Shown: positions 7,570 to 20,420, counted from the first letter of the stretch. The stretch is DNA of 64,000 bases from Syntrophomonas sp. (GCA_016841425.1 JAENZE010000003.1:1-64000); one strand, 5' to 3'. Notes: generated from the letters alone by a model not told the origin. Program-made: numbers and translations.

Positions 7570-10500
7570 TTGCCAAAAATTGAGGAATATGGAAAAAGTA
7601 AAAGGCTAGGTTATTCACGAATTGAAGAACCAATCGAACTGCCAAACCTTATTGAGATTCAACTCAGTTCATACCAATGGTTTCTAAAATCAGGTCTGCG
7701 TGAAGCCCTTCAAGAAGTCTTTCCTATTTCTGATTTCACCGGAAACCTTGAACTTGACTTTATTGATTACAGCCTGGGAGATCCCAAGTATGATGTAAAC
7801 GAATGCAAAGAAAGAGATGTGAGCTTTCAAGCTCCACTCAAGCTCAAGGTAAGATTGACCGACAAAGAAAACGGTGAAATAAAGGAATCTGAAGTCTATA
7901 TGGGTGACTTGCCATTAATGACTGATAAGGGTACTTTTATAATCAATGGTGCAGAAAGGGTGGTTGTAAGCCAGCTGGTTAAATCACCCGGGGTTTATTT
8001 TAGCGAGCGTTTCGATGTAGCTGGAAATAAATTATTCGGCGCAACTATAATACCCAACCGGGGAGCATGGTTTGAACTGGAAATGGACAGCGCTGGGATA
8101 ATATACACCAGGATTGATAAAACCAGGAAAATACCAGTAACCGTGCTGCTGAGATCAATTGGATATGAAAGTAATGAAGATATTTTAGATTTATATGATA
8201 ATCATGAAACGATCGCGCGTACTCTGGACAAGGATACTACTAACAACAAAAAAGAAGCGTTGATTGAGTTTTATAGAAGATTAAGACCAGGAGAAATGGC
8301 TACCGAAGATGCTGCAGAACAGTTATTAAAAAACTTGTTCTTTGATCCCCGCCGTTATGATATGGCTACTGTAGGACGCTACAAAGTAAATAAAAAGTTA
8401 AAATTGAATATCCCGGAGGAAATTAGATATCTTACTCTGGAGGATATTACTTCAACTATAGGCTACACACTCAAATTAATAAATGGAGAAGGAAAAACTG
8501 ACGTCATAGACCATTTAGGCAATAGAAGACTGAGGTCCATAGGTGAACTCCTGCAGAATCAGTTTAGAACTGGTCTGGTTAGAATGGAGCGGGTAGTACG
8601 AGAGAGAATGAGTATTCATGATGTAGAAACTCTTACACCGCAGGTTCTGATTAATATCAGGCCGATTACTGCTGCCGTTAAAGAATTTTTCGGCAGTTCA
8701 CAGCTTTCACAGTTTATGGACCAAACTAATCCACTGGCAGAATTAACTCATAAAAGAAGGCTGAGTGCTCTGGGTCCCGGCGGGCTAACTCGAGAAAGGG
8801 CAGGTTTTCAGGTTAGGGACGTCCACCATTCGCATTATGGCAGAATATGTCCCATAGAAACCCCAGAAGGTCCGAATATAGGACTAATAGGTTCGCTGGC
8901 TACTTTTGGCAAAGTAAATGATTTCGGGTTCATTGAGACTCCTTATAGAAAAGTAGACAAAGAATCTGGACGGGTATTGGATGAGATTAATTATCTGTCA
9001 GCTGATGAAGAGGAAGAGTTCTATATTGCCCAGGCTAATGCCCCTCTGGATAAAGATGGATTTTTTATTGAAGACCGGGTAGAGGGCAGGTTTGGAGAAG
9101 AAATATTGGAAATACCGGTTAACCGGGCAGATTATATGGACGTTTCACCTAAACAAGTATTCAGCGTAGCTACTTCGTTAATACCTTTTCTTGAAAACGA
9201 TGATGCTAACCGGGCCTTGATGGGAGCTAATATGCAGAGGCAGGCGGTGCCGCTGGTTAAAACAGAAGCACCTATTGTCGGTACGGGGCTGGAATACAAG
9301 GCAGCAAAAGACTCAGGGGCAACCGTTATTACTAAGAATTCCGGCATAGTTACCAATGTTAGTGCAGACAAGATAATCATACAAAATGATCGGGGTGTAA
9401 AAGAGGAACATAGTCTACATAAATTTGTCAGATCCAATCAAGGAACATGTTACAATCAGAGACCTATTGTACAGGTAGGGGAACGAGTAGATGCCAATAC
9501 CATCATTGCGGATGGACCGAGCACCGATTTTGGAGAACTGGCATTGGGTCGGAATGTACTGGTTGCTTTCATGCCCTGGGAAGGATACAACTATGAAGAC
9601 GCAATTCTAATATCTGAAAAGCTGGTTAAAGACGATGTTTTTACATCTATTCATATAGAAGAGTATGAGTGTGAAGCAAGGGATACCAAACTGGGTCCCG
9701 AGGAGATAACCCGGGATATTCCTAACGTATCCGAAGATATGCTTAAAAATCTGGATGACCAGGGTGTAATAAGAATCGGAGCTGAAGTCAGAACGGATGA
9801 CATTCTAGTAGGAAAAGTTACACCTAAAGGCGAGACCGAACTTACCCCGGAAGAGAGACTTTTGCGGGCCATATTTGGAGAAAAGGCCCGTGAAGTAAGA
9901 GACTCTTCTCTGCGTGTGCCCCATGGCGAGGCAGGGAAGGTGGTTGCCGTTAAACGTTTTTCCAGGGAAAAAGGTGATGAATTACCACCTGGTGTTAACC
10001 AGCTGGTAAGAGTCTATATAGCTCAGAAGAGAAAAATATCTGAAGGCGACAAGATGGCTGGAAGGCATGGTAACAAAGGGGTTATTTCCAGGATCTTGCC
10101 GGAAGAGGATATGCCATTCCTGGAGGATGGGACTCCAGTTGAAATAGTCTTGAATCCGCTGGGAGTGCCGTCCCGTATGAACATCGGACAGATACTGGAA
10201 TGTCACATGGGATGGGCTGCTAAAAAGCTGGGATTGAAAATTGCTACTCCAGTTTTTGATGGAGCTTCAGAAGATGATATCTTTGAGGCTCTGAAAACTG
10301 CAGGACTACCCCAAAGCGGTAAAATGGTACTGTTTGATGGCAGAACCGGGGAGCGCTTTGATCAAGAGATAACGGTAGGTTATGTTTATATGCTTAAACT
10401 GGCCCATCTGGTAGATGATAAGATACATGCCAGATCAATTGGACCTTATTCACTGGTAACTCAGCAGCCGCTGGGGGGTAAAGCCCAGTTCGGAGGTCAG

Positions 10501-10941
10501 AGGTTTGGAGAAATGGAAGTGTGGGCACTGGAAGCTTATGGAGCAGCTTATACTCTACAGGAAATCCTGACTGTGAAATCAGATGACGTAGTAGGAAGAT
10601 TAAAAACCTATGAATCCATAGTGAAGGGAGAAAACATTCCCGAACCTGGTGTGCCGGAAGGATTTAAGGTTTTAATTAAAGAACTGCAAAGCTTATCATT
10701 GGATGTCCGGATCTTATCCGAAGATGATAAAGAGATACAGATAAAAGATGCCGATTATGAACTAAATGAAAAGGAAAAAGCCAAAGAACTAGGTATAGAA
10801 TTAAATGAACCGGCTATAATCAGACCACCTGATATAACCGAAGAGATAGAGCCGGACCACCCGGAAGAAGAACTGGACATAGATGATGACCCTGATTTGA
10901 TGTCGGAAATAGATATTGAAGAACCTGACGTTGATAGTTAA
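7570..10941 (+). CDS. rpoB: DNA-directed RNA polymerase subunit beta
   Basis: Catalytic core subunit of RNA polymerase, 1123 residues from the TTG at 7570. GGGGTGAG at 7557-7564 is correctly spaced, and the translation from there ([20 protein letters not shown]) matches where Firmicutes RpoB begins; the open frame upstream to 7411 overlaps the promoter. Recognisable regions include the rifampicin pocket ([20 protein letters not shown] and [11 protein letters not shown]), [13 protein letters not shown], and the C-terminal clamp part [25 protein letters not shown]. An acidic tail of about 60 residues follows. Confidence 0.98.
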   Translation: MPKIEEYGKSKRLGYSRIEEPIELPNLIEIQLSSYQWFLKSGLREALQEVFPISDFTGNLELDFIDYSLGDPKYDVNECKERDVSFQAPLKLKVRLTDKENGEIKESEVYMGDLPLMTDKGTFIINGAERVVVSQLVKSPGVYFSERFDVAGNKLFGATIIPNRGAWFELEMDSAGIIYTRIDKTRKIPVTVLLRSIGYESNEDILDLYDNHETIARTLDKDTTNNKKEALIEFYRRLRPGEMATEDAAEQLLKNLFFDPRRYDMATVGRYKVNKKLKLNIPEEIRYLTLEDITSTIGYTLKLINGEGKTDVIDHLGNRRLRSIGELLQNQFRTGLVRMERVVRERMSIHDVETLTPQVLINIRPITAAVKEFFGSSQLSQFMDQTNPLAELTHKRRLSALGPGGLTRERAGFQVRDVHHSHYGRICPIETPEGPNIGLIGSLATFGKVNDFGFIETPYRKVDKESGRVLDEINYLSADEEEEFYIAQANAPLDKDGFFIEDRVEGRFGEEILEIPVNRADYMDVSPKQVFSVATSLIPFLENDDANRALMGANMQRQAVPLVKTEAPIVGTGLEYKAAKDSGATVITKNSGIVTNVSADKIIIQNDRGVKEEHSLHKFVRSNQGTCYNQRPIVQVGERVDANTIIADGPSTDFGELALGRNVLVAFMPWEGYNYEDAILISEKLVKDDVFTSIHIEEYECEARDTKLGPEEITRDIPNVSEDMLKNLDDQGVIRIGAEVRTDDILVGKVTPKGETELTPEERLLRAIFGEKAREVRDSSLRVPHGEAGKVVAVKRFSREKGDELPPGVNQLVRVYIAQKRKISEGDKMAGRHGNKGVISRILPEEDMPFLEDGTPVEIVLNPLGVPSRMNIGQILECHMGWAAKKLGLKIATPVFDGASEDDIFEALKTAGLPQSGKMVLFDGRTGERFDQEITVGYVYMLKLAHLVDDKIHARSIGPYSLVTQQPLGGKAQFGGQRFGEMEVWALEAYGAAYTLQEILTVKSDDVVGRLKTYESIVKGENIPEPGVPEGFKVLIKELQSLSLDVRILSEDDKEIQIKDADYELNEKEKAKELGIELNEPAIIRPPDITEEIEPDHPEEELDIDDDPDLMSEIDIEEPDVDS

Positions 10942-11026
10942 AGGAACAAACTAAAATCAGTTTAGACCGAGACAGGTTATTGATGGTATGGGTAATTCAC
11001 CAATCTTCTTGAAGGGAGAGAATAGG

Positions 11027-14000
11027 TTGTTAGACGTTAATAATTTCGACAGAATAAAAATATCCCTGGCTTCTCCGGAGCAGATACGTTCATGGAGTAG
11101 TGGAGAAGTAAAGAAACCCGAAACTATAAACTATCGCACCTTGCGGCCGGAAAAAGAAGGGCTGTTTTGTGAGAAAATATTTGGGCCGGTCAAAGATTGG
11201 GAATGCCATTGTGGCAAATACAAAAGAGTACGTCATAGAGGCATAGTGTGCGACCGTTGTGGAGTGGAAGTAACTACATCAAAAGTTAGACGTGAAAGAA
11301 TGGGGCATATAGAGTTAGCTGCTCCTGTTTCCCATATCTGGTACTTAAAAGGGATCCCTAGCCGGATGGGTTTACTTTTAGATATGTCTCCCAAGGTGCT
11401 GGAAAAAGTAATTTATTTCGTGAATTACATCGTTATTGATACCGGAGACACTCCCTTGCTCAAAAAACAGCTTTTAAACGAAAGAGAATACAGAGAAAAC
11501 AGGGACCGATATGGTGATTCCTTTGAGGCCGGGATAGGTGCTGAAGCAGTCAAGATGCTGCTTACTGACCTGGATTTAGACAACATGGCCCTGGAATTAA
11601 AAGAAGAGATTGGCAGCAGCACGGGACAGCGGAAAAGTCGGGCTATTAAAAGACTGGAAGTAGTAGAGGCATTTAGATTATCTCGTAATAATCCACAGTG
11701 GATGATAATGGACGTTCTACCGGTAATACCACCTGAATTAAGACCTATGGTACAGTTGGATGGAGGTCGATTTGCTACTTCTGACCTGAATGATCTCTAT
11801 CGCAGGGTAATTAACCGTAATAATCGTCTAAAAAGACTGCTGGATTTGGGAGCGCCCGATATCATAGTCAGAAATGAAAAGCGAATGCTGCAGGAAGCGG
11901 TAGATGCCCTGGTTGACAATGGAAGAAGAGGCCGACCGGTTACCGGCCCGGGTAATCGTCCCCTCAAGTCTTTAAGCGATATGTTGAAGGGGAAACAGGG
12001 TAGATTCAGGCAAAATCTGTTAGGAAAAAGGGTCGATTATTCAGGCCGCTCAGTAATTGTGGTAGGACCCAACCTGAAAATGCATCAGTGCGGACTCCCT
12101 AAAGAAATGGCCCTGGAGCTGTTCAAACCGTTTGTTATGAAGAAATTAGTGGACCGGGGTATTTCATCTAACATAAAGAGTGCGAAGAAAATGGTGGAAA
12201 GAGGCAGAGAAGAAGTCTGGGATATACTAGACGATGTTATTAAGGAACACCCGGTATTATTAAACCGGGCTCCCACTTTGCATAGATTAGGAATACAGGC
12301 CTTTGAACCGGTGCTGGTCGAGGGACGTGCCCTGCAGCTTCATCCCCTGGTTTGCACAGCATATAATGCAGACTTTGATGGTGACCAGATGGCAGTACAC
12401 GTACCACTATCTGCTGAAGCACAAACTGAGGCCCGATTACTCATGCTGGCCAGCAATAACATATTAAACCCCAAGGATGGGAAACCGGTATGTACGCCAA
12501 CTCAGGATATGGTTATAGGTATGTACTATTTAACTTATATGAGTGAGGCCGACCGGAATATCGAGCACCCACACGCGTTCAGCTCAGCCGATGAGGCCCA
12601 AATGGCATATGAATTAGGCCGTGTTACCCTGCATGAAAAAATATTAGTTAGAGTAAATATTTCGGCAGATGGTGAAATGGTAGAGAAACTAATTGAAACC
12701 TCTGTAGGTCGTACTGTATTCAATGAGGTAGTACCAGATAGCCTGGGTTATTACAATGAAGTTATTGATAAAAAGAAACTGGGCAATATAGTATACGATT
12801 GTTACAGAACAGAAGGTAATGCTACTACAGCTGAAATGCTGGATGGCATGAAGAGAATCGGTTACAAGTACAGCACCAGAGCTGGAATAAGTGTTGGAGT
12901 TACTGATTTTGAGCCTCCGGTGGAAAAAGCCCAAATATTGAAAGAGGCCGACATCACCGTAGATGGAATCGAAGCCGATTTCCAGATTGGGTTAATCACC
13001 GAGGATGAACGTCATGCCCAGGTGGTTGATATCTGGAATCAGGCTACAGATGATGTGACGGATGCTTTGAAGGCATCATTATCCGAGGAAAACCCGGTGT
13101 ACATGATGGCTACCTCAGGGGCCCGGGGTAATTTCCAGCAAATCAGGCAATTAGCAGGTATGCGCGGACTAATGGCAGATCCCCAGGGGAAAATTATCGA
13201 CCTGCCGATTAAGGCCAATTTCCGCGAAGGATTAACCGTTCTTGAGTACTTTATTTCTACCCATGGTGCGAGAAAAGGATTAGCAGATACCGCGCTGCGT
13301 ACCGCTGATTCCGGATATTTAACCCGCAGACTGGTTGATGTATCGCAAGATGTTATTGTAAGAGAGATCGATTGTGAATCTGTAGAAGGTATCTGGGTTG
13401 ATAGGATTACTGAAGGATCACAATTAATTGAACCCCTGCACCAGAGAATTATCGGAAGGGTTTCGGTAGACACCATAGTTCACCCGGAAACCGGGGAAAT
13501 TATTGTGGAAGAGAACCAGATGATAGATGACGAGGCAGGATATGAAATTGAAAGAGCGGGTATAAAAAAGGTAAAAATTCGGAGTGTATTAACATGTAAG
13601 ACCAAGCACGGAGTTTGCAGAAAGTGTTATGGAAGAAATCTGGCTACCGGATATGACGTAGAGATTGGAGAGGCAGTAGGTACACTGGCTGCTCAATCCA
13701 TCGGGGAACCTGGTACCCAGTTAACCATGCGTACTTTCCACACCGGCGGAGTAGCAGGTGAAGACATAACCCGCGGCTTGCCTCGAGTAGAAGAATTATT
13801 TGAAGTCAGGAAACCAAAGGGTCAGGCAGTGGTAGCTGAAGCTACAGGGGTTGTCAGATTTGGCGAAAATAAAGGAAGACGAGAGATCGAGGTACTAGGT
13901 GAAAATGAAGAAATAATGGGTGCTTATATAGTCCATTATGGTTCCCGCTTAAAGGTAGCTGAGGGTGACTCGGTAGAAATTGGAGATGCCCTTTCGGAAG

Positions 14001-14536
14001 GCCCATTAAATCCGCATGATATATTAAAAACCAAGGGATTGCAGGATGTTCAAAGATATATTTTGCAGGAAGTACAAAAAGTATATCGTTCTCAAGGGGT
14101 AGATATAAGTGATAAACATATAGAAATTATGATCAGGCAGATGCTGAAAAAGGTTAAGATCGAGGATTCCGGAGATACTTCTCTTCTGCCCGGAGCTTTT
14201 ATTGATATATCTGCTTTTGAAGATGAAAACGCGAAAATAATGGAATATGGAGGTCTGCCAGCTATTTGTTCACCCATGCTGCTGGGGATAACCAAGGCTT
14301 CTTTGAACACGGACTCGTTTTTGTCAGCTGCTTCATTCCAGGAGACCACTAAAGTTCTGACTGAAGCAGCCATTAAAGGTAAGATAGATAATTTGATCGG
14401 CTTAAAAGAAAACGTCATTATTGGCAAACTGATACCGGCAGGTACCGGGTATCCTGCCTACCGGAACATTAGTATAGATGACAACATAATTCAGCATGAA
14501 GAGGAGTTTAGCGTAGAGGAAGCGTATATTGACTGA
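11027..14536 (+). CDS. rpoC: DNA-directed RNA polymerase subunit beta prime
   Basis: Carries the catalytic Mg2+ site in [12 protein letters not shown]. 1169 residues from TTG at 11027, spaced from AAGGGAG at 11013-11019. The N-terminal zinc ribbon is CHCGKYK...CDRCG and a second cysteine cluster is [13 protein letters not shown]. The bridge-helix and trigger-loop region contains [18 protein letters not shown]. Length fits clostridial beta prime without large lineage inserts. It lies 85 bases after rpoB in the same transcript. Confidence 0.98.
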   Translation: MLDVNNFDRIKISLASPEQIRSWSSGEVKKPETINYRTLRPEKEGLFCEKIFGPVKDWECHCGKYKRVRHRGIVCDRCGVEVTTSKVRRERMGHIELAAPVSHIWYLKGIPSRMGLLLDMSPKVLEKVIYFVNYIVIDTGDTPLLKKQLLNEREYRENRDRYGDSFEAGIGAEAVKMLLTDLDLDNMALELKEEIGSSTGQRKSRAIKRLEVVEAFRLSRNNPQWMIMDVLPVIPPELRPMVQLDGGRFATSDLNDLYRRVINRNNRLKRLLDLGAPDIIVRNEKRMLQEAVDALVDNGRRGRPVTGPGNRPLKSLSDMLKGKQGRFRQNLLGKRVDYSGRSVIVVGPNLKMHQCGLPKEMALELFKPFVMKKLVDRGISSNIKSAKKMVERGREEVWDILDDVIKEHPVLLNRAPTLHRLGIQAFEPVLVEGRALQLHPLVCTAYNADFDGDQMAVHVPLSAEAQTEARLLMLASNNILNPKDGKPVCTPTQDMVIGMYYLTYMSEADRNIEHPHAFSSADEAQMAYELGRVTLHEKILVRVNISADGEMVEKLIETSVGRTVFNEVVPDSLGYYNEVIDKKKLGNIVYDCYRTEGNATTAEMLDGMKRIGYKYSTRAGISVGVTDFEPPVEKAQILKEADITVDGIEADFQIGLITEDERHAQVVDIWNQATDDVTDALKASLSEENPVYMMATSGARGNFQQIRQLAGMRGLMADPQGKIIDLPIKANFREGLTVLEYFISTHGARKGLADTALRTADSGYLTRRLVDVSQDVIVREIDCESVEGIWVDRITEGSQLIEPLHQRIIGRVSVDTIVHPETGEIIVEENQMIDDEAGYEIERAGIKKVKIRSVLTCKTKHGVCRKCYGRNLATGYDVEIGEAVGTLAAQSIGEPGTQLTMRTFHTGGVAGEDITRGLPRVEELFEVRKPKGQAVVAEATGVVRFGENKGRREIEVLGENEEIMGAYIVHYGSRLKVAEGDSVEIGDALSEGPLNPHDILKTKGLQDVQRYILQEVQKVYRSQGVDISDKHIEIMIRQMLKKVKIEDSGDTSLLPGAFIDISAFEDENAKIMEYGGLPAICSPMLLGITKASLNTDSFLSAASFQETTKVLTEAAIKGKIDNLIGLKENVIIGKLIPAGTGYPAYRNISIDDNIIQHEEEFSVEEAYID

Positions 14537-14584
14537 TTATTATTAATCTAAAGGTAGATTTTTAATGCAAAAGCTCAACTTTAG

Positions 14585-14613
14585 TTGACTGTGGACGTAT
14601 CAGATGCTAAAAT
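14585..14613 (+). promoter_or_regulatory. promoter of the str operon
   Basis: TTGACT (14585-14590), exactly 17 bases, TAAAAT (14608-14613). This is one of the best promoter matches in the window and precedes rplGB-rpsL-rpsG-fusA-tuf by about 70 bases of leader. Confidence 0.75.
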
Positions 14614-14686
14614 GTCTAAGTGCGTGCAAATAGGCGCTGCTAAATCATTGTGCCCAACTTTATTTGCACAAAGGAGGGTAATAACT

Positions 14687-14932
14687 TTGTCCCTAGAAGA
14701 ACTCCGAAACGGTTCTAAAGTAATAGGGGCTAAGCAGGTCAAAAAGGCCATAACCAAAGGCTTGGCTAAAAGAGTATATCTTGCTGATGATGCCGAACCT
14801 CATATTACCGAACCTATTAAAGCACTATGTTTACAGCATGAAGTTGACTATCAGCTGACTGACAGTATGAAAAAATTGGGAGATGCATGTGGTATTGATG
14901 TAGGGTCTGCAGCAGTAGCATTAATCATTTAA
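14687..14932 (+). CDS. rplGB: L7Ae-family ribosomal protein (RplGB/YbxF-like)
   Basis: Small kink-turn RNA-binding protein of the L7Ae/L30e/S12e fold, 81 residues, corresponding to the gene upstream of rpsL in Bacillus. Visible features are [26 protein letters not shown] and the C-terminal [19 protein letters not shown] start at 14687, eight bases from AAGGAGGG; the longer open frame begins inside the promoter. Some relatives bind riboswitch kink-turns in vitro; the cellular role is not settled. Confidence 0.88.
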   Translation: MSLEELRNGSKVIGAKQVKKAITKGLAKRVYLADDAEPHITEPIKALCLQHEVDYQLTDSMKKLGDACGIDVGSAAVALII

Positions 14933-14957
14933 TAAACCCTGGGAAGGAGGTGCAGGC

Positions 14958-15335
14958 ATGCCAACAATTAATCAATTGGTAAGAAAAGGTAGAAAAAAGG
15001 AAATAAAGAAATCGACAGCGCCGGCTTTGAAAAGCTGTCCGCAAAAAAGAGGAGTATGTACTCGTGTTTATACCACTACTCCTAAAAAACCGAATTCAGC
15101 ACTACGTAAAATTGCCAGGGTGAGGTTAACTAATGGGATAGAAGTAACAGCTTATATTCCTGGTATAGGACATAACCTACAGGAACACTCGGTTGTATTA
15201 ATCAGGGGAGGCAGGGTAAAGGACTTACCAGGGGTAAGATATCATATTATCCGCGGAACTCTGGATGCGGCAGGCGTACAAAATAGAAACCAAGGTAGAT
15301 CAAAATATGGCACCAAGCGACCCAAGAAGAAGTAG
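14958..15335 (+). CDS. rpsL: 30S ribosomal protein S12
   Basis: Decoding-centre protein. 125 residues with [12 protein letters not shown], the loop [16 protein letters not shown] where streptomycin-resistance changes occur in other species, and the C-terminal [15 protein letters not shown]. Lysines at the classic positions suggest a sensitive-type sequence. GGAGGTG precedes the ATG. Confidence 0.98.
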   Translation: MPTINQLVRKGRKKEIKKSTAPALKSCPQKRGVCTRVYTTTPKKPNSALRKIARVRLTNGIEVTAYIPGIGHNLQEHSVVLIRGGRVKDLPGVRYHIIRGTLDAAGVQNRNQGRSKYGTKRPKKK

Positions 15336-15349
15336 GAGGGAGGCACTTC

Positions 15350-15820
15350 ATGCCTAGAAAAGGACCAGTTCCAAAACGAGATGTGCTGCCTGATCCCATA
15401 TACAACAGCAAAATATTTACCAAACTGGTAAATCAAATCATGTGGGATGGCAAAAAAAGCGTTGCTGAAAAAATATGTTACGGTGCGCTGGATATAGTTG
15501 AAAAGAAATTGAATAAAGATGCTATGGAAGTATTTGAAGTAGCCATGAAAAACATAACTCCCATTTTGGAGGTAAGAGCCAGAAGGGTTGGGGGTGCGAA
15601 TTATCAGGTGCCAGTTGAAGTTAGGCCTGACCGCAGACAAACCCTGGCTATTAGGTGGCTGGTTAATTATTCTCGTAAGCGTGGAGAGAAGACCATGGCA
15701 GAACGCCTGGCTGGCGAAATCATGGATGCATACAATAGTACTGGTGGATCAGTTAAGAAAAAAGAAGATACCCACAAGATGGCTGAGGCCAACAGAGCTT
15801 TTGCACACTATCGCTGGTAA
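15350..15820 (+). CDS. rpsG: 30S ribosomal protein S7
   Basis: Primary binding protein of the 16S rRNA 3' major domain. 156 residues with [16 protein letters not shown] at the start, [20 protein letters not shown] in the middle and AHYRW at the end, the standard length. Fourteen bases after rpsL, with AGGAGGG. Confidence 0.98.
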   Translation: MPRKGPVPKRDVLPDPIYNSKIFTKLVNQIMWDGKKSVAEKICYGALDIVEKKLNKDAMEVFEVAMKNITPILEVRARRVGGANYQVPVEVRPDRRQTLAIRWLVNYSRKRGEKTMAERLAGEIMDAYNSTGGSVKKKEDTHKMAEANRAFAHYRW

Positions 15821-15846
15821 GTAAACCTGAGCGAGGAGTGGTATAA

Positions 15847-17931
15847 ATGGCTGACCATGTAGATCTAGCCGCAATAAGAAATATTGGTATTATGGCACAT
15901 ATTGATGCCGGAAAGACAACTACTACTGAGCGGATACTCTTTTATTCTGGTAAAGTCCATAAAATGGGAGAGGTAGACAAAGGAACTGCTACTATGGATT
16001 GGATGACCCAGGAGCAGGAAAGAGGTATTACAATTACATCCGCTGCTACTACCTGTACCTGGAAGAATTGCGTCATAAACATTATCGATACGCCAGGGCA
16101 TGTGGACTTTACGGTTGAGGTTGAACGGTCATTAAGAGTGCTTGATGGAGCAATTGGAATATTTTGCGGTGTGGCTGGAGTGCAGCCCCAATCCGAAACG
16201 GTTTGGAGACAGGCAGATCGATATAATGTTCCTCGTATAGCTTATGTTAATAAGATGGATAGAATAGGTGCTGATTACCCGAGGGTAGTTAATATGATCC
16301 GTCAAACACTGGGAAGTGAAGTCTACCCTATCAATTTACCTGTAGGTGTAGAAGATTCCTTTTCCGGGGTTATAGATTTAATTAATCTCAAGGCTTATAT
16401 TTATGAAGAAGAATTGGGTGCTGGCTACATAACCAGGGATTTGACTGACGACGAGCTGGAAGAGGCGATGGAGCACCGCAGCATACTACTGGAAAAAATA
16501 GCTGAAGATGATGACCGTATACTAGAAAAATACCTGGAAGGTCAAAGCATTTCAGTTGATGAAATAAACGAGGCCTTGAGAAGATTAACCATTTCCAATA
16601 AGATAGTGCCGGTATTGTGCGGCTCATCTTTTAAGAATAAAGGAGTTCAGATGTTGTTGGATGCCATTGTGAGGTTTCTGCCTGCGCCGGTAGATATACC
16701 AGCGGTCACAGGAATTGAACCGGCTACCGGTATTAAGATTCAGAGAGAAGCTGATACCCGGGAAGCAATGTGTGCTCTGGCATTTAAGGTGGTAGTCGAT
16801 CCTTATGTAGGCAAACTGACCTATTTCAGGGTATATTCTGGGAAAATAAAAGTCGGATCAAGTGTTCTTAATAGTGAAAAAAACAAAAAGGAACGTATTG
16901 CCAGAATTTTAAAAATGCACGCTAATCATCGCGAAGAAATTGCAGAAGCAAATGCAGGAGACATAGTAGCTGGAGTAGGGTTAAAAGACACGGTCACCGG
17001 GGACACTTTGTGTGACGAAAAAAATCCTATTCTACTTGAAACAATCAAGTTTCCTGATCCGGTGGTTGATGTTGCTATTGAACCAAAAACCAAGAATGAC
17101 CAGGATAAAATTGGTGAGAGTTTGAGAAGACTGGCGGAAGAAGACCCGACCTTCAGGACCAGAGTTAATGAGGATACCGGACAGACGATAATATCTGGTA
17201 TGGGTGAATTACACTTGGAAATCATCATAGATCGCCTGTTAAAAGAATTTAAGGTTAATGCAAATGTTGGTAATCCTCAAGTATCCTATAAGGAAACCAT
17301 TAAAAAGAAACACCGGGCAGAAGCAGTATTTGAAAAACAGGCTGGAGGTCGTGGGCAATATGCCCATGTAATCATTCAACTCAGCCCTCTTGAAGAAGGT
17401 GAAGGTAAACGATTTATAAATAAATCTAAAACCGATGAAATACCTGCAGAGTTCATAGGGGCCATCGAAGCGGGAAGCCTGGAGGCTATGCAGGGGGGAA
17501 TTATGGCTGGCTATCCAGTTGATGACGTGGAGGTTACTCTAATAGGAGGAAGCTTTCATGAAGTAGATTCCACGGAACAATCATTTAAGATTGCTACCAG
17601 CATGGCTGTAAGAGAAGCTCTTCAGGGAGCTGAAGTTGTTCTTTTAGAACCCATAATGGATGTTGAAATAGTATGTCCAGAAGAATATGTAGGGGAAGTA
17701 ATATCTGATCTCAATGCCCGAAGAGGCAGAGTGCTGGGATTTGAAGACAGTAAAGGCAGCAAAATTGTCAAAGCCCTGGTTCCGCTGGCAGAGACCTTCG
17801 GTTATGCCACAAGCTTGAGATCGGCAAGTCAGGGTCGGGCAAGTTTCTCGATGCAGATTAAGAATTTTGCGGAGGTTCCTGCCTCCAAAAGCAAAGAAAT
17901 AATTGCTAAACGATACGGCTTATCAATGTGA
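15847..17931 (+). CDS. fusA: elongation factor G
   Basis: Translocase GTPase of 694 residues. G1 is [15 protein letters not shown], switch region [20 protein letters not shown] and NKMDRIGAD. Domain IV contains [19 protein letters not shown] and the C-terminal domain ends RYGLSM. Standard length, ATG start after GAGGAG, 26 bases from rpsG. It sits in the canonical str operon, so this is the translational EF-G rather than a ribosome-protection paralogue. Confidence 0.98.
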   Translation: MADHVDLAAIRNIGIMAHIDAGKTTTTERILFYSGKVHKMGEVDKGTATMDWMTQEQERGITITSAATTCTWKNCVINIIDTPGHVDFTVEVERSLRVLDGAIGIFCGVAGVQPQSETVWRQADRYNVPRIAYVNKMDRIGADYPRVVNMIRQTLGSEVYPINLPVGVEDSFSGVIDLINLKAYIYEEELGAGYITRDLTDDELEEAMEHRSILLEKIAEDDDRILEKYLEGQSISVDEINEALRRLTISNKIVPVLCGSSFKNKGVQMLLDAIVRFLPAPVDIPAVTGIEPATGIKIQREADTREAMCALAFKVVVDPYVGKLTYFRVYSGKIKVGSSVLNSEKNKKERIARILKMHANHREEIAEANAGDIVAGVGLKDTVTGDTLCDEKNPILLETIKFPDPVVDVAIEPKTKNDQDKIGESLRRLAEEDPTFRTRVNEDTGQTIISGMGELHLEIIIDRLLKEFKVNANVGNPQVSYKETIKKKHRAEAVFEKQAGGRGQYAHVIIQLSPLEEGEGKRFINKSKTDEIPAEFIGAIEAGSLEAMQGGIMAGYPVDDVEVTLIGGSFHEVDSTEQSFKIATSMAVREALQGAEVVLLEPIMDVEIVCPEEYVGEVISDLNARRGRVLGFEDSKGSKIVKALVPLAETFGYATSLRSASQGRASFSMQIKNFAEVPASKSKEIIAKRYGLSM

Positions 17932-18031
17932 TATACTATCAAATTGTGATATGGAATATTTAAATTCCAAAAAACAAATATTTAGGTCAAATTAACTTAA
18001 GAATTAATTGAAAGGAAAGGTGAGAGAAAAA

Positions 18032-19234
18032 ATGGCAAAGCAGAAGTTTGAAAGGACAAAACCTCATCTTAACATTGGCACGATAGGTCACGTAGACCAT
18101 GGTAAGACGACCTTAACCGCAGCGATAACCCTGGTATTATCAAAAGTAGGTGGAGCAGTAGCAACATCGTACGATTCGATAGACAAAGCGCCGGAAGAGA
18201 GAGAAAGAGGAATCACCATCAATACGGCGCATGTAGAATACCAGACCGAGAACAGACATTATGCCCACGTAGACTGCCCGGGTCATGCCGACTACATAAA
18301 GAACATGATAACCGGAGCAGCACAGATGGATGGATCAATACTGGTAGTATCAGCAGCAGATGGGCCGATGCCGCAGACCAGAGAACATATACTCTTATCA
18401 GGCCAGGTAGGAGTACAATATATGGTAGTATTCATGAACAAGATAGACATGGTAGATGACGAGGAATTATTAGAACTGGTAGAAATGGAGATCCGGGAAT
18501 TATTGAGTGAGTATGACTATCCCGGAGACGACATACCAGTAGTAATGGGATCAGCATTAAAAGCCATGGAGTGTGGATGCGGAGACAAGGAATGCGAATG
18601 GTGCGGAAAGATATGGGCCTTAATGGATGCAGTAGACGATTATATACCGTTACCGGAAAGAGCAACCGATAAGCCGTTCCTGATGCCGATCGAGGACGTA
18701 TTCACCATAACTGGAAGAGGAACAGTAACCACCGGCAGAGTAGAAAGAGGTACCGTAAAAGTAGGAGACGAAGTAGCAATAGTAGGATTAAGAGACGAGA
18801 TCAGGAAGACCGTATGTACCGGAGTAGAAATGTTCCGGAAACTGTTAGATTATGCGGAAGCAGGAGATAACATCGGAACCCTGTTAAGGGGAGTAGACCG
18901 AAAAGAAGTGGAAAGAGGAATGGTACTGGCCAAGCCCGGGAGCATTCAGCCACTGACCAAATTCACTGCGCAGGTATATGTATTAACTAAAGAAGAAGGC
19001 GGAAGACATACCCCGTTTTTCGGAGGATACCGTCCGCAGTTTTACTTCCGTACCACAGACGTAACCGGAGTAATTGAACTGCCTGAGGGAGTAGAGATGG
19101 TAATGCCGGGAGACCATATTAATATGAAAATAGAATTAATTACACCGATAGCCATCGAAGAAGGATTGAGATTTGCTATTAGAGAAGGCGGAAGAACTGT
19201 CGGTGCCGGCGCTGTTATCGGCATCAACGAATAA
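18032..19234 (+). CDS. tuf: elongation factor Tu, copy 2
   Basis: Second EF-Tu gene at the canonical position after fusA, 400 residues. The two genes run in register with an offset of 16309 bases; identity appears complete from the start codon to the GGCAT that begins the last four codons, including third positions, and extends into the Shine-Dalgarno region (GAAAGG...GGTGAGAGAAAA). This implies recent gene conversion. It shares the four-cysteine insert described for copy 1. The C terminus is GINE instead of GIES. The ATG at 18032 has AGGTGAG at the same spacing as copy 1. Confidence 0.98.
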   Translation: MAKQKFERTKPHLNIGTIGHVDHGKTTLTAAITLVLSKVGGAVATSYDSIDKAPEERERGITINTAHVEYQTENRHYAHVDCPGHADYIKNMITGAAQMDGSILVVSAADGPMPQTREHILLSGQVGVQYMVVFMNKIDMVDDEELLELVEMEIRELLSEYDYPGDDIPVVMGSALKAMECGCGDKECEWCGKIWALMDAVDDYIPLPERATDKPFLMPIEDVFTITGRGTVTTGRVERGTVKVGDEVAIVGLRDEIRKTVCTGVEMFRKLLDYAEAGDNIGTLLRGVDRKEVERGMVLAKPGSIQPLTKFTAQVYVLTKEEGGRHTPFFGGYRPQFYFRTTDVTGVIELPEGVEMVMPGDHINMKIELITPIAIEEGLRFAIREGGRTVGAGAVIGINE

Positions 19235-19251
19235 TTACTGTCGATAAAAAC

Positions 19252-19281
19252 GCAGTGAAGGATAATATTATCCTTCACTGC
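19252..19281 (+). other. 30-bp perfect palindrome after tuf copy 2
   Basis: GCAGTGAAGGATAAT is followed directly by its exact reverse complement, with no spacer. No T run follows, so an ordinary intrinsic terminator is unlikely. It could be a protein-binding site or an mRNA 3' stabiliser between the str and S10 groups. Confidence 0.75.
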
Positions 19282-19333
19282 CACACACTCGGCAGCGTGT
19301 ATTAAGCAAGCGACTAAGGAGGTTTTTGTTCGA

Positions 19334-19645
19334 GTGAATGTCCAGCAAAAAGTAAGGATTAGACTGAAAGCATTTGACCATAAATTATTAGACCAGTCAT
19401 CGCAAAAAATAGTAGAAACTGCTAAGAAAAATGGTGCAAATGTATCTGGTCCCATACCGCTACCTACGGAAAAAAACATTTATACCATTTTGAGATCACC
19501 CCATGTAAATAAAGATTCCCGGGAGCAGTTCGAAATGAGGACTCACAAACGTTTAATCGATATATTGGATCCTACTCCCAAGGCTATAGATGCGCTTATG
19601 CATTTAGATTTACCTTCTGGCGTAGATATTGAAATTAAACTCTAA
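19334..19645 (+). CDS. rpsJ: 30S ribosomal protein S10
   Basis: Small-subunit head protein and NusB partner. 103 residues: [28 protein letters not shown], then [43 protein letters not shown] start at 19334, 11 bases from GGAGG at 19318-19322. First gene of the S10 group; I see no clear separate promoter, so read-through from the str operon is possible. Confidence 0.97.
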   Translation: MNVQQKVRIRLKAFDHKLLDQSSQKIVETAKKNGANVSGPIPLPTEKNIYTILRSPHVNKDSREQFEMRTHKRLIDILDPTPKAIDALMHLDLPSGVDIEIKL

Positions 19646-19704
19646 GAGATTCAAGGCTGAGAAATCAGTGGGGAACAAGGATTTCAAGGCGAGAGAATTA
19701 TAGA

Positions 19705-19738
19705 AGTGACGTTGGTATCCCACTACCAACCTATCACT
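19705..19738 (+). other. hairpin in the rpsJ-rplC gap
   Basis: GTTGGTA (19711-19717) pairs with TACCAAC (19724-19730), extended by AGTGA (19705-19709) with TCACT (19734-19738). It lies directly before the rplC ribosome-binding site, in a 115-base gap that is large for this operon. It may be a regulatory or processing hairpin. Confidence 0.5.
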
Positions 19739-19760
19739 GAGAAAAAGGAGGAAGCTTAAG

Positions 19761-20396
19761 ATGTCCAACCATACTCAGGCAATATTGGGTATAAAAATTG
19801 GTATGTCGCAAATATTCGATAATGATGGAAAAGCCGTTCCCGTTACCATAGTTGAAGCTGGGCCATGTAAAGTTCTGCAGAAAAAAAACCAGCAAACAGA
19901 CGGATATCATGCCATTCAGGTGGGTTTCGGGGATATTAAAGAAAATAAAGTAAACAAACCGGGCAAAGGGCATTTTCAAAAGGCCAATATAAAACCACTG
20001 CGGCATATAAAGGAATTCCTGGTTGATAATGCTGATATCTATGAAATTGGCCAGGAAATTAAGGTAGATATATTTCAAGCAGGTAATAAGGTGGATGTTG
20101 TGGGTACATCCAAGGGCAAAGGATTTGCCGGAGGAGTAAAGAGACATAACTTTGCACGCGGCTCCATGGGACACGGTTCAAAGTACCACCGTCGTCCAGG
20201 ATCTCTAGCGGCCAAAGGCCCAGCGAGAGTATTTAAAGGAAGAAAGTTGCCCGGCAGATTAGGTGGAGAGAGGGTCACCGTGCAGGGATTAGAAATAGCT
20301 AAAATATACCCCGAAAGAAACCTGATTTTAATTAAAGGTTCAATTCCAGGGCCCAGAAGAGGTCTGGTCATGATAAAAGGTTCAGTAAAGGCATAA
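19761..20396 (+). CDS. rplC: 50S ribosomal protein L3
   Basis: Early large-subunit assembly protein near the peptidyl-transferase centre. 211 residues with ILGIKIGMSQIF near the start, FAGGVKRHNFARGSMGHGSKYHR, the loop RRPGS and GRKLPGRLGGERVTVQ. AAAGGAGGAAG precedes the ATG. Confidence 0.98.
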   Translation: MSNHTQAILGIKIGMSQIFDNDGKAVPVTIVEAGPCKVLQKKNQQTDGYHAIQVGFGDIKENKVNKPGKGHFQKANIKPLRHIKEFLVDNADIYEIGQEIKVDIFQAGNKVDVVGTSKGKGFAGGVKRHNFARGSMGHGSKYHRRPGSLAAKGPARVFKGRKLPGRLGGERVTVQGLEIAKIYPERNLILIKGSIPGPRRGLVMIKGSVKA

Positions 20397-20420
20397 CTGA
20401 ATTTGAAGGAGGTTATGAAA

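Noticed and set aside
19734-20174. Minus-strand frames over ribosomal genes (for example opposite rplC)
   Set aside because: No ribosome-binding sites, no known domains, and the plus strand is fully explained by conserved genes.
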